Shown here one piece after another: positions 26,377-34,208 of a stretch of DNA of 64,000 bases. A program made the translations under genes and the position numbers. Within the stretch, counting starts at the first letter, position 1. Every line of letters starts with the position of its first letter. The notes below the pieces were generated by a model. That model ran no database searches and was not told the origin of the DNA. It worked only from the letters and a program-made list of their open reading frames with translations. The DNA is from JADKAV01 sp037046735 (lineage in GTDB: Bacteria; Actinomycetota; Actinomycetes; S36-B12; UBA10799), in assembly GCA_037046735.1 (NCBI GenBank), contig JBAOHC010000004.1:124001-188000 (forward strand), read 5' to 3'.

Positions 26377-28113
26377 TCACCAGGACCCGCCGCCGCCCCC
26401 GCCCGAGCCGCCTCCGCCACCCCCGCCGCCACCTCCGGAGGATGAGGAGCTCTGGGTGGCCTGGTAGGCGGCCACCGCGGAGGCCTCCACGGCGGTGATG
26501 CCGGAACTGAACGCCCACATCTGCGAGGTCATGGTGGGGGAGCTGTAGTAAGTGCCGACGCCGGACATCTGGTCACTGCCTGGCGGCGGGGTGCAGGAGG
26601 CCGCCCATTCATCCGCGCAGTCGAAGGCGACGGCCCACGGGAGGTACTCGTCGAAGTGCCGGACCCGGGCCGCGTAGTCGAAACGTTCGATGGCCGCGTT
26701 CGTGCTCAGCACCTGTTTGAAGCCGAGGGTGGCGTCGCGCAGGTCCGATCCGTCCCCGGTCAACCGCGTCTGATCACGGCTGTTGATCAGTAGGCCGACG
26801 ACCGCTGCCACCAGCAGGACGGTGGCGATCAACAGACCCTGACTCGACCAGATCAGGGCGGTGAAGCCCCCGATGATCGCCATATAGATCAGGGACAGGG
26901 CCAGGCACGAGCCGTTGACAGAAGTAGCCAACCGGTTCGCCTCGACCCTGGGCTCCACGTCACCCGTGATGCTGCCATCGAGGTCCTCGAGCATCTTGCC
27001 GTCGCTGACGCTCTTCTTGGTGATCGTGCGGGAGCTGCCTTCGGAGTGCAGGCCGAGCGCGTCCAGCGCCTGCGCGAAGCCGGTCAAGGGCGGCACCGGC
27101 TGTCGTGTGCGCCGCAGGTTGATCCAGGCTGGCCCGTCGTCATCGTGGGCGGTGCGAGGCTCCGCGCTGAAGGTCACGACGTCATGCGCGACGAGGTTGA
27201 GCAGGACGGCAGGCACCGACTTTGCCGCCGGCGACTCATCGATCAGCCAGGCGCAGACCAGTGGATCGGGTCCCGGAGGTTCGAAGCGCAGGGCTGGGTT
27301 TGGCCGGCGTTCGCGACTGCGGATGAAGGTGGCGAGCGTGAGCAGTATGGACAGGGCGGCGATCAACCCGGCAAGCCCGACCGACCAGTACTGGCCCCAG
27401 TTCGTGGGCGGTTTGGGGACCGGTGTCGCGAACAGGGCCTTCATGGTGATCGGGGTGTAGGGGTCGAGATTCTGCGCGCTGATGGTCCAGGCGTCCCCGT
27501 CGGCCACCAGGTCGCAGGGCACGCTGGCTTCGCAGGTTGGTGTCTGCAGCGTCGGTGGGAGCACGGCGCGCACACTCACCTCCCGCATCGGCATCATCCA
27601 GCCGGAGCCGATCACGTCCCAGTACCACTGGGAGCCGGCGGGGTTGTAAGTGATCGCGTTGCTCGTGGTGGAGATGATGCGGTAGCGCTGGATCCCCAGT
27701 GGCAAGGTGACGACCGGGCTTCCGATCCTGATGGTCTCGGTGCCATCGCCGCTCTGGCTGACGATCCAGGGTTCGGGCTGCCACGACTCGCCGACCCGAC
27801 GTTCGACCGAGACCACCTCGACCGGGTGCTCCACGCTGTCGTACTGGGAGTCAGCGGTGTCGAAGATCCGGAAGATGCCGTGCTTGCCGGACTCGGTGAA
27901 CTCGACGGCGATCCGCTCATCCACCTCCAACTGACCGTCGGTCGCCAGACGGTAGCGGGCGTCGTATGAGTCGATCACCGACGTGTCGGTCTCGCGGGTG
28001 AACAGGGTCCAGGCGTCCTTGAGCGGGACCCGCATGAACCCCAGCCAGCCCAGCGCGACACCCGCAGTGAGCAGTATTACCAGGAACAGACGGAACTTCG
28101 GAATCCGGAACAT
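26377..28113 (-). CDS. DUF2207 membrane protein with Gly-rich C-terminus
   Basis: A 578-aa protein with an N-terminal span (residues 8-26), an extracytoplasmic beta-rich DUF2207 domain (about 45-235, DSYDARYRLATDGQLEVDERIAVEF), a second span near 245, a cytoplasmic stretch, two close spans around 405-445 and a C-terminal tail of glycines and serines ending GSW. DUF2207 proteins are commonly encoded with LemA, which is directly adjacent here but divergent: only 8 nt separate the start codons. Confidence 0.88.
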   Translation of the reverse strand: MFRIPKFRLFLVILLTAGVALGWLGFMRVPLKDAWTLFTRETDTSVIDSYDARYRLATDGQLEVDERIAVEFTESGKHGIFRIFDTADSQYDSVEHPVEVVSVERRVGESWQPEPWIVSQSGDGTETIRIGSPVVTLPLGIQRYRIISTTSNAITYNPAGSQWYWDVIGSGWMMPMREVSVRAVLPPTLQTPTCEASVPCDLVADGDAWTISAQNLDPYTPITMKALFATPVPKPPTNWGQYWSVGLAGLIAALSILLTLATFIRSRERRPNPALRFEPPGPDPLVCAWLIDESPAAKSVPAVLLNLVAHDVVTFSAEPRTAHDDDGPAWINLRRTRQPVPPLTGFAQALDALGLHSEGSSRTITKKSVSDGKMLEDLDGSITGDVEPRVEANRLATSVNGSCLALSLIYMAIIGGFTALIWSSQGLLIATVLLVAAVVGLLINSRDQTRLTGDGSDLRDATLGFKQVLSTNAAIERFDYAARVRHFDEYLPWAVAFDCADEWAASCTPPPGSDQMSGVGTYYSSPTMTSQMWAFSSGITAVEASAVAAYQATQSSSSSGGGGGGGGGGSGGGGGGSW

Positions 28114-28121
28114 GGCCTACC

Positions 28122-28679
28122 GTGGCATCTGTGAGCATCATCGTCGTCATCGTGATCGTAGTCCTCATCCTGGGGTTCGCCGTCATCCTTTACAACCGGC
28201 TGGTCCGATTGCGGAACAAAGTCGAGGAGGCGTGGGCGCAGATCGACGTGCAACTGCAGCGCCGCCACGACCTGATCCCGAACCTCGTCAGCACGGTTAA
28301 GGGCTACGCCGCACATGAGAAGACCGTGCTGGAGGATGTCACCACCGCGCGGACCGCGGCCATGGGTGCCAAGGGCGCCGAGGCGGCAGGTAAGAGCGAG
28401 GAGGGGCTGACCGCTGCCCTGGGCCGGCTCTTCGCGGTGGCCGAGGCATACCCCGACCTGAAGGCCGATGCGAACTTCCGGCAGTTGCAGTCCGAACTGT
28501 CCGACACCGAGGACAAGGTCGCCTTCGCGCGGCAGTACTACAACGACAACGTGCGGGAGTGGAACACCCGGATCAGCAGCCTGCCCGACATGATGGTCGC
28601 CCGGATGATGGCGGCACAGAAGGCCGAGTACTTCGAAGTCGAAGGGGGCGCCGGCGCGGCACCACAGGTCAGCTTCTGA
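28122..28679 (+). CDS. LemA-family protein
   Basis: A 185-aa protein with an N-terminal span (SIIVVIVIVVLILGFAVIL), then the LemA helical core: YNRLVRLRNKVEEAWAQIDV, QLQRRHDLIPNLV, and ARQYYNDNVREWNTRI near the end. GTG 28122 or GTG 28131 may start it. LemA proteins are membrane-bound and of uncertain role, often paired with DUF2207. Its stop overlaps the ATG of the following GH13 gene. Confidence 0.92.
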   Translation: MASVSIIVVIVIVVLILGFAVILYNRLVRLRNKVEEAWAQIDVQLQRRHDLIPNLVSTVKGYAAHEKTVLEDVTTARTAAMGAKGAEAAGKSEEGLTAALGRLFAVAEAYPDLKADANFRQLQSELSDTEDKVAFARQYYNDNVREWNTRISSLPDMMVARMMAAQKAEYFEVEGGAGAAPQVSF

Positions 28680-29929
28680 TGGGGGTCGAGCACACCATCT
28701 GGTGGCAGGTGTTCCCCCTGGCATTCGTCGGAGCACCCGAGCATTCCGAAGAAGGGGTGACCCATCGGCTGCCCCGGCTGGAGCAGTGGCTGGACTACCT
28801 CGTGGAGCTGGGGGCCTCCGGACTGGCATTGGGGCCGGTCTTCGCCTCGTCGACCCACGGGTACGACACCGTGGACCACTTCCGGATCGACCCCCGCCTG
28901 GGCGATGAGAGCGATTTCGAGGCCCTGGTGCAAGCTGCCCATGGCCGCGGGATCACGGTGTTGCTCGACGGGGTGTTCAACCATGTCGGCCGGGACTTCC
29001 CGCGCTTCCAGGAGGTGCTGGCGGGGGGGCCTGAGGCGCCGAGTGCCGAGTGGTTCCACTTGCACTGGCCGGAGTACGAGCACTTCGAGGGCCATCGGGA
29101 TCTCGTCACGCTGAACCATGGGTCGGACGTCGTGCGCCAGTACGTGGTCGATGTCATGAACTACTGGCTGGACCGCGGCGCCGACGGCTGGCGCCTCGAC
29201 GCGGCGTATGCCGTTCCGGCGGACTTCTGGCAACGAGTGCTGCCCGCGGTGCGGGCCCGGCACCCGCAGGCGTACCTCGTGGGGGAAGTCATTCACGGGG
29301 ACTACGCCGAGTACGTGCAGCAGTCGGGGCTGGACAGTGTCACCCAGTACGAGTTGTGGAAGTCGGTGTGGAGTTCGCTGAACGAAGGGAACTTCTTCGA
29401 ACTGGACTGGACGCTGCAACGCCACAACGACTGGCTGGACACCTTCGTGCCGCTCACTTTCCTGGGCAATCACGATGTCACCCGGATCGCCAGCAAGCTG
29501 ACCGATCTGCGCCACTACGCCCATGCCCTGGTCGTGCTGATGACGGTGGGCGGGACGCCGAGCGTGTACGCCGGTGACGAGCAGGGTTTCCGCGGCATCA
29601 AGCGTGACCAGGCCGGAGGGGATGCCGAAGTTCGCCCACCCTTCCCTGCGACCCCCGAAGAACTCGCTGACCTCGGCCAGGGCTGGTTCAGTCTGCATCA
29701 GGAACTCATCGGGCTACGCCGGCGCCATCCGTGGCTGCATGCGGCCCGCACCGAGACGTTGTCGCTGACGAATACCGGATTGGTCTATCGGACGGCGTTC
29801 GGCTCGGATGCGCTGCTGGTCGCGTTGAACATCGGGGATGAGCCGATGCCGCGACCGCCGGGCGAGGTCGTGGCGGGGGACCCGGGAGATGCGCTGCCGG
29901 GCCACAGCTGGGTGGTTGTGCAGGGCTAG
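28679..29929 (+). CDS. GH13-family glycosidase (alpha-amylase type)
   Basis: A 416-aa TIM-barrel enzyme. The conserved regions are present: DGVFNHVGRDF, GWRLDAAYA with the catalytic Asp, LVGEVIHGDY with the acid/base Glu, and FLGNHDVTRI. There is no signal peptide, so it acts in the cytoplasm on alpha-glucans or glucosides. The ATG at 28679 overlaps the lemA TGA (ATGA type), which fixes the start over the longer open frame. Why a sugar hydrolase is coupled to lemA is unclear. Confidence 0.88.
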   Translation: MGVEHTIWWQVFPLAFVGAPEHSEEGVTHRLPRLEQWLDYLVELGASGLALGPVFASSTHGYDTVDHFRIDPRLGDESDFEALVQAAHGRGITVLLDGVFNHVGRDFPRFQEVLAGGPEAPSAEWFHLHWPEYEHFEGHRDLVTLNHGSDVVRQYVVDVMNYWLDRGADGWRLDAAYAVPADFWQRVLPAVRARHPQAYLVGEVIHGDYAEYVQQSGLDSVTQYELWKSVWSSLNEGNFFELDWTLQRHNDWLDTFVPLTFLGNHDVTRIASKLTDLRHYAHALVVLMTVGGTPSVYAGDEQGFRGIKRDQAGGDAEVRPPFPATPEELADLGQGWFSLHQELIGLRRRHPWLHAARTETLSLTNTGLVYRTAFGSDALLVALNIGDEPMPRPPGEVVAGDPGDALPGHSWVVVQG

Positions 29930-29937
29930 CGTGTAAG

Positions 29938-29960
29938 GATCTGGTTGAGCCAACCAGATC
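29938..29960 (+). terminator. hairpin after the GH13 gene
   Basis: A 9-bp perfect stem GATCTGGTT / AACCAGATC with a 5-nt loop, 8 nt after the stop. It is not followed by a clear T-run. Confidence 0.65.
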
Positions 29961-29991
29961 TGTAGACCATCCGAAGTCAGGCACCCGGGCG

Positions 29992-30302
29992 GCAACGAGT
30001 GCCCAGTTGCTCAGGGGTGGTCGGCGGAACGTGGGTGTTTGGGCCGCTTTCGCGCGCGGTTGGGCGGTTGTTGCGATCGGTCACGGCGTGTTGCGACAAC
30101 GAGTGCCGAATTGCTGGGTTCGCGCCCCCGGGGCAGCAACGATTGCCCAGTTGCTCAGGGGTGGTCGGCGGAATGTGGGTCTGTTGGGTCGCCGTCTCGC
30201 GCGGTTGGGCGGTTGTTGCGATCCGGTGCGGCGTGTTGTGACGACGAGTGCCGAATTGCTGGGCTCGCGCCCCCGGGCAGCAACGAGTGCCCAACTGCTC
30301 AG
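29992..30302. repeat. 144-bp tandem repeat, two full copies and a partial third
   Basis: Copies start exactly at 29992, 30136 and 30280 (period 144); the third stops after about 23 nt. Each full unit holds two related cores, CAACGAGTGCCCAGTTGCT and CAACGAGTGCCGAATTGCT, and a TGTTG-NNN-CAAC near-palindrome. A related single element (GGCGTGTTGTAGCAACAATT and on) is at about 58802-58825. No convincing gene occupies 29930-30428; open frames through it are by-products of the repeat. Confidence 0.88.
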
Positions 30303-30428
30303 CCTGCAGGCGAAGCCTGGGCCCGGCGCAGCAGGACAGGCATGGCGTCGGCGGCGATCTGGGGGCTCGGGTCGGAGCTCGGCCGACCCTCGGCTGCCGC
30401 CCTGGCTTGGAATGCCAGACTGAACCTC

Positions 30429-31229
30429 GTGCGAATCGTCACGTGGAACGTCAACTCCCTACCCACCCGGATGCCTCGGATGGCCGTGTGGCTGCAGGTG
30501 ATGAAACCCGACGTCCTGTGCTTGCAGGAGACCAAGATCCCCGACGCTGCGTTCCCCTACGAGGCTTTTGCGGAACTCGGATACGAGGCCGTACATCGCG
30601 GGGACGGTCGCTGGAACGGGGTGGCGATCCTGTCCAGGGTTGGGATCGACGAGGTCGTGCTGGATCTGCCGGATGTGCCGGGCTTTCCCAACGACACGGA
30701 TCCGCCCGAGCCGCGCTTCCTGTCCGCGGTGTGTGCAGGCGTGCAGGTGGTCTGCGTGTACGTCCCGAACGGACGGACGCTGGACAACCCCCACTACATG
30801 TACAAGTTGCGGTGGCTCTCAGCCCTGCACCGCTTCGCCGTGGACCCAGCGGCCGGCGACAGGCCATTCGCCATTCTGGGTGATTTCAACGTGGCGCCCG
30901 GTGACGACGATGTCTGGGACATCGCCGACTTCCAAGGCAGCACCCATGTGTCAGAGCCCGAGCGGGTGGCTATCTCTGAACTGCGCAAGCTCGGTCTGAC
31001 CGATCTGCCGCCGACCATCAGCAAGGGCAAGCCATTCACCTTCTGGGACTATCGTGCCGGCAACTTCCACAAGGGTCTGGGGATGCGGATCGACCTGATC
31101 CTGGCCAACCCCACCTTCACCGAAGCGGTCACCGGAACCTTCATCGACCGGGATGCCCGCAAGACCGGGACCAAGGGCACGCCACCTCCCAGTGACCACG
31201 CGCCCTTGATCACCGACATCAATCGTTAA
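30429..31229 (+). CDS. xthA: exodeoxyribonuclease III / AP endonuclease
   Basis: About 266 aa from GTG 30429 (VRIVTWNVNSLP); the open frame begins far upstream inside the repeat but has no family similarity there. The endonuclease/exonuclease/phosphatase-fold motifs are in order: TWNVNSL, LCLQETKI (metal Glu), YVPNG, GDFNVAP, and the terminal SDHAPL with the catalytic His. It acts in base excision repair by cutting at abasic sites. It is monocistronic, with a hairpin after the stop. Confidence 0.92.
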   Translation: MRIVTWNVNSLPTRMPRMAVWLQVMKPDVLCLQETKIPDAAFPYEAFAELGYEAVHRGDGRWNGVAILSRVGIDEVVLDLPDVPGFPNDTDPPEPRFLSAVCAGVQVVCVYVPNGRTLDNPHYMYKLRWLSALHRFAVDPAAGDRPFAILGDFNVAPGDDDVWDIADFQGSTHVSEPERVAISELRKLGLTDLPPTISKGKPFTFWDYRAGNFHKGLGMRIDLILANPTFTEAVTGTFIDRDARKTGTKGTPPPSDHAPLITDINR

Positions 31230-31233
31230 GCAG

Positions 31234-31271
31234 AACGGGTGATCATCTCACCCTTAGTGTGGTCACCCGTT
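31234..31271 (+). terminator. hairpin after xthA
   Basis: The arms AACGGGTGA (31234-31242) and TCACCCGTT (31263-31271) are perfectly complementary; loop of 20 nt. It begins 4 nt after the xthA stop and ends 20 nt before the protease start. Confidence 0.65.
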
Positions 31272-31291
31272 CGCAGTAGTCGTACCGTCGA

Positions 31292-32038
31292 ATGGTGAGG
31301 GGAATCTGGTTAGGGCTGGTGATGGTGTTAATAGCCACGCCCGCCGCTGCCGATATAGGGGAACCGGTGAAGATTGCCGCCCCCGCCTCCGTGGCATCAG
31401 CCCCTTCCTACAAGTTCTTCAAATCCGGCGCTGATCGCCAGCAGCCCGGCGCCTACTGGAACCCGTGCGACACGATCACCTACGGCATCGATTTCCGCTC
31501 GGCGACCAAACGCGGACTGTCCAAGACGTGGGAGAAGCGGCGCTGGCAGTCGGCCATCGCTGAACTCTCCGCCGCCTCGGGGTTGCGGTTCACCTACGTC
31601 GGGCAAATCACGACACGTGCGGCCAAGGGCCGGCCAGCCAGCGTGACCGGCGTCGATATCCCGATCACGTATGGCGGCAGCCGCAGCTACCGCAAGGCAC
31701 TGAAGGGCTCGATCGCCGGAGTTGCCGGCGTCACTTGGAGTGGACACCGCGGCGCTCGACGGCAGATCGACGCGGGCTACGTCGTGATCGATGCCGATGA
31801 GATCGTGCGCAGCATCAGCAGTTGGAATCAGCCGTTCGACGCCCGGCCCGCGGCCCAGCGCAAGCCTGACCCGGTGCGTGCGCTGTATCTGCATGAGTTC
31901 GGTCACGCGCTCGGCCTGGAACACGTCGGTGACAATCGTCAGATCATGTACCCGAAGCTGTCGACGACGCGGCCCGACATGCTCGGGGCAGGGGACATGG
32001 CGGGGCTGCGCAAGCTGGGTCGGCAGCGCTGCTTCTGA
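31292..32038 (+). CDS. secreted matrixin-like zinc metalloprotease
   Basis: A 248-aa protein with a signal peptide (MVRGIWLGLVMVLIATPAAA). The zinc site HEFGHALGLEH (H-E-x2-H-x2-G-x2-H, about residues 203-213) and the following Met-turn (QIMYPK) mark a metzincin of the matrixin type. Upstream is the ordered core with WNPCDTITYGID and ITYGGSRSY. There is no pro-domain Cys switch. It probably degrades extracellular protein or peptide; the partner is unknown. Confidence 0.87.
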   Translation: MVRGIWLGLVMVLIATPAAADIGEPVKIAAPASVASAPSYKFFKSGADRQQPGAYWNPCDTITYGIDFRSATKRGLSKTWEKRRWQSAIAELSAASGLRFTYVGQITTRAAKGRPASVTGVDIPITYGGSRSYRKALKGSIAGVAGVTWSGHRGARRQIDAGYVVIDADEIVRSISSWNQPFDARPAAQRKPDPVRALYLHEFGHALGLEHVGDNRQIMYPKLSTTRPDMLGAGDMAGLRKLGRQRCF

Positions 32039-32142
32039 CCCGCGGATCTACGGTCTGTCCGACAGATGCTGCCTGCCGATGAGGGCTTTCGCGCAGCGTT
32101 CGCCTCGCCTCTGGGGTGGGCTGGGTCTGGGGTTGTCAGTGT

Positions 32143-32257
32143 GAGGATGTCACTGGGGCGCACGAAAAATCCCTGCCACTGACATCGTTCCTGACCTGCG
32201 CACCACCCGATAGCCGAGGATGTCACTGGGGCGCACGTAAAGTCCCCGCCACTGACA
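32143..32257. repeat. pair of 42-nt direct repeats in an intergenic region
   Basis: Copies at 32143-32184 and 32216-32257 share GATGTCACTGGGGCGCACG and end GCCACTGACA, with about four mismatches. The end CACTGACA also has an inverted match (TGTCAGTG) at 32134-32141. Otherwise 32039-32477 shows no gene. Confidence 0.8.
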
Positions 32258-32477
32258 AAACCCAAGGTGCCTACCCTGCGACGGGCGTGGGCATCCACGC
32301 GGTCATTCAACAGCGCCCGGATCGCCTACCGAACACAATGCGGCCGATGACCACCGGGATTCGCCCCGTTGGGCCGGCAACCGTTTCGAACAGCGGCCGG
32401 GGATCGCCACTGGCTACAAGAACGCCCGCCATCCTGGATGCAGCAACCGTCGAGTTCTGGCCATGAACAACCACGAC

Positions 32478-33677
32478 CTAGTGGACCGCTCCGAACTCAT
32501 CGCGGACCTGCAATACGGTCTCCTCGTCGATGAGGTCGAGTGCCCTGGCCAAGTCCGCAGCGTGCATGGCATCGGGCACCAGGTACAGCGGGATTCCCTG
32601 CCCGCGCAGCGCGGTGGCGTGGGCACTGAGTTGCTCGTTGCGCTCATCGGTGGCATCGCCGACCTGCCTGATCAGGATGAGTCGCATCCGGCCCGGGAAC
32701 TCCCGTGCCATCTCCTCGTAGGTGAGAGCATCGCGCTGGCCGGAGTCACCGATCAGGACGAAGTCGTGGGTGGGGAACGACTCCAGCAGGCGACGGATTG
32801 CCGCCCGCTTGTGTTCCGCGCCGCTGCGCCGCACGTACCGTTCGGTCGGACCCCACTGGGTGAGGAACATCGGCCCGCGCGGGAACGCTCGCAGTTGGAT
32901 GAACTGCTGGAGAGTGTCGAAGAACGCCCAACTACCGGTGGAGACGTAGAAGAAGGCAGGTTCCGGCTTGCGGTTGCCGTTCTTGTACGGCACCCCGCGC
33001 GCCAGGCCGCGGTAGAGCGACGACATCCCACGCACCGCGCTACGGGTGTTCGCATCGCGCAGCAGTGTCTGCTTCACGGCGGTGAGGCCCTCGGTGAGAC
33101 CGCTGACCAGGATGGTGTCGTCAATGTCCGATATGACCAGGAATGGTGCGCGGGCAGGTGGTTTGATGACCCGACCTGCGCCCGAAGCCGACTCACCGTC
33201 CTCGATGGGGGTGGTGACGGCGAAGGCGTCATGCCATCCCGCCTCGAGGCCCTTGACCGGCAGACTGAAGTTGGCAAAGCCCCGTGCGTCAGTGACTTCC
33301 TGGGTGCTGAACTGACCGATGCGTAGCGTGACCTCGACCCCGACGATGGCCAGGGCGCCGTGTCGGCGCAGGTTGGCCTGGGCGGTGTCCCAGTACGGGA
33401 CGCGGCTGGCGCCGGGTAGTTCCGGGGCCTCGATCACCCGCACCCGCACCTTGGCGAGGTTCTTCGCGATGTAACCCGTGTAGACCGTGACCACCATGCC
33501 CCGGAAGATCCCGGACTCCATCTTCTGCTCGCGCCGACGGGCGGTGAGGCGGCTCTCCAATTCGGCCACGGCGGCGATCGTCTCGGCGCTGCGCAGTTTT
33601 GCATTTAGCTCATGGGCGATGCGGCGAGGTAGGCGTGGCACGCCCCTTAGCATGGCAATCGGATCAACCCGTGTCAT
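32478..33677 (-). CDS. App1-type (DUF2183) phosphatase
   Basis: A 399-aa protein. The C-terminal half is the HAD-like App1 catalytic domain: VISDIDDTIL (DxDxT, about residue 197), FFYVSTGSW, and IGDSGQRDALTYEEMA. The N-terminal part has a beta-rich accessory region (VTVYTGYIAKN, GFANFSLPV). The fungal relative is a phosphatidate phosphatase; a lipid phosphatase role here is inference. Its ATG overlaps the stop of the upstream GNAT gene by 4 nt. Confidence 0.87.
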   Translation of the reverse strand: MTRVDPIAMLRGVPRLPRRIAHELNAKLRSAETIAAVAELESRLTARRREQKMESGIFRGMVVTVYTGYIAKNLAKVRVRVIEAPELPGASRVPYWDTAQANLRRHGALAIVGVEVTLRIGQFSTQEVTDARGFANFSLPVKGLEAGWHDAFAVTTPIEDGESASGAGRVIKPPARAPFLVISDIDDTILVSGLTEGLTAVKQTLLRDANTRSAVRGMSSLYRGLARGVPYKNGNRKPEPAFFYVSTGSWAFFDTLQQFIQLRAFPRGPMFLTQWGPTERYVRRSGAEHKRAAIRRLLESFPTHDFVLIGDSGQRDALTYEEMAREFPGRMRLILIRQVGDATDERNEQLSAHATALRGQGIPLYLVPDAMHAADLARALDLIDEETVLQVRDEFGAVH

Positions 33678-34114
33678 CCCAGGTCCATCTCGTAGACGAA
33701 CATCAACGGGCCGTCAGCGCCCTCGGTCCGGCGCATCCCAACCTTCTCGTAGAGATGTCGAGCCGCGACATCGTCCTCGGTGGTGCCAAGGTGAACGTAG
33801 TCCGCCCCACGATCCTGGGCATGGGCCAGGGCAGCCGTGAGCAGCTTCTCACCGATCCCTTGACCGCGGTGCGGTGGCCGGACGTAAAGCTCGGCGAGGT
33901 AGCACTCCAGATGCGGGGTCCACAGTGAGGGCTGGAACCGCAGGACCGCCACGCCCACGTCACCGGCCAGCAGAACGTCGGTGTCCGGCAGGGCGCGGAT
34001 TCGGGCTGCGAGCACCTGGGGTGGGGGTGTCGGCTCCTCATACTCTGTGTTGAAGTCGTGCAGGAGTTGCCCGACGAGTTCGGCGTCCGAGGTCCGTGCG
34101 AGGCGGATGTCCAT
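33674..34114 (-). CDS. GNAT-family N-acetyltransferase
   Basis: About 146 aa from ATG 34114 (MDIRLARTSDAEL); the frame opens further upstream, but that part overlaps the divergent acyl-CoA ligase region and lacks family features. The acetyl-CoA loop is LYVRPPHRGQGIGEKLL (about residues 79-95), and the last motif is ARHLYEKVGM. The substrate is unknown. It is translationally coupled to the App1-type phosphatase. Confidence 0.87.
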   Translation of the reverse strand: MDIRLARTSDAELVGQLLHDFNTEYEEPTPPPQVLAARIRALPDTDVLLAGDVGVAVLRFQPSLWTPHLECYLAELYVRPPHRGQGIGEKLLTAALAHAQDRGADYVHLGTTEDDVAARHLYEKVGMRRTEGADGPLMFVYEMDLG

Positions 34115-34208
34115 CTGAGTAGTGTGCCACCGAGTAGCTCGGAGCAGCCTCGGTCTGTTTGCGCCAAACCCTGCAGACGGCCGCGGGTACTCCCTTAGGG
34201 TGATCGCC

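Noticed and set aside
29992..30302. CRISPR array or coding repeat
   Set aside because: Period 144 bp without spacers; frames across it change content between copies and have no start context.
30039..30428. N-terminal extension of exonuclease III through the 144-bp repeat
   Set aside because: The conserved protein begins VRIVTWNVNS at GTG 30429; upstream codons only translate the repeat.
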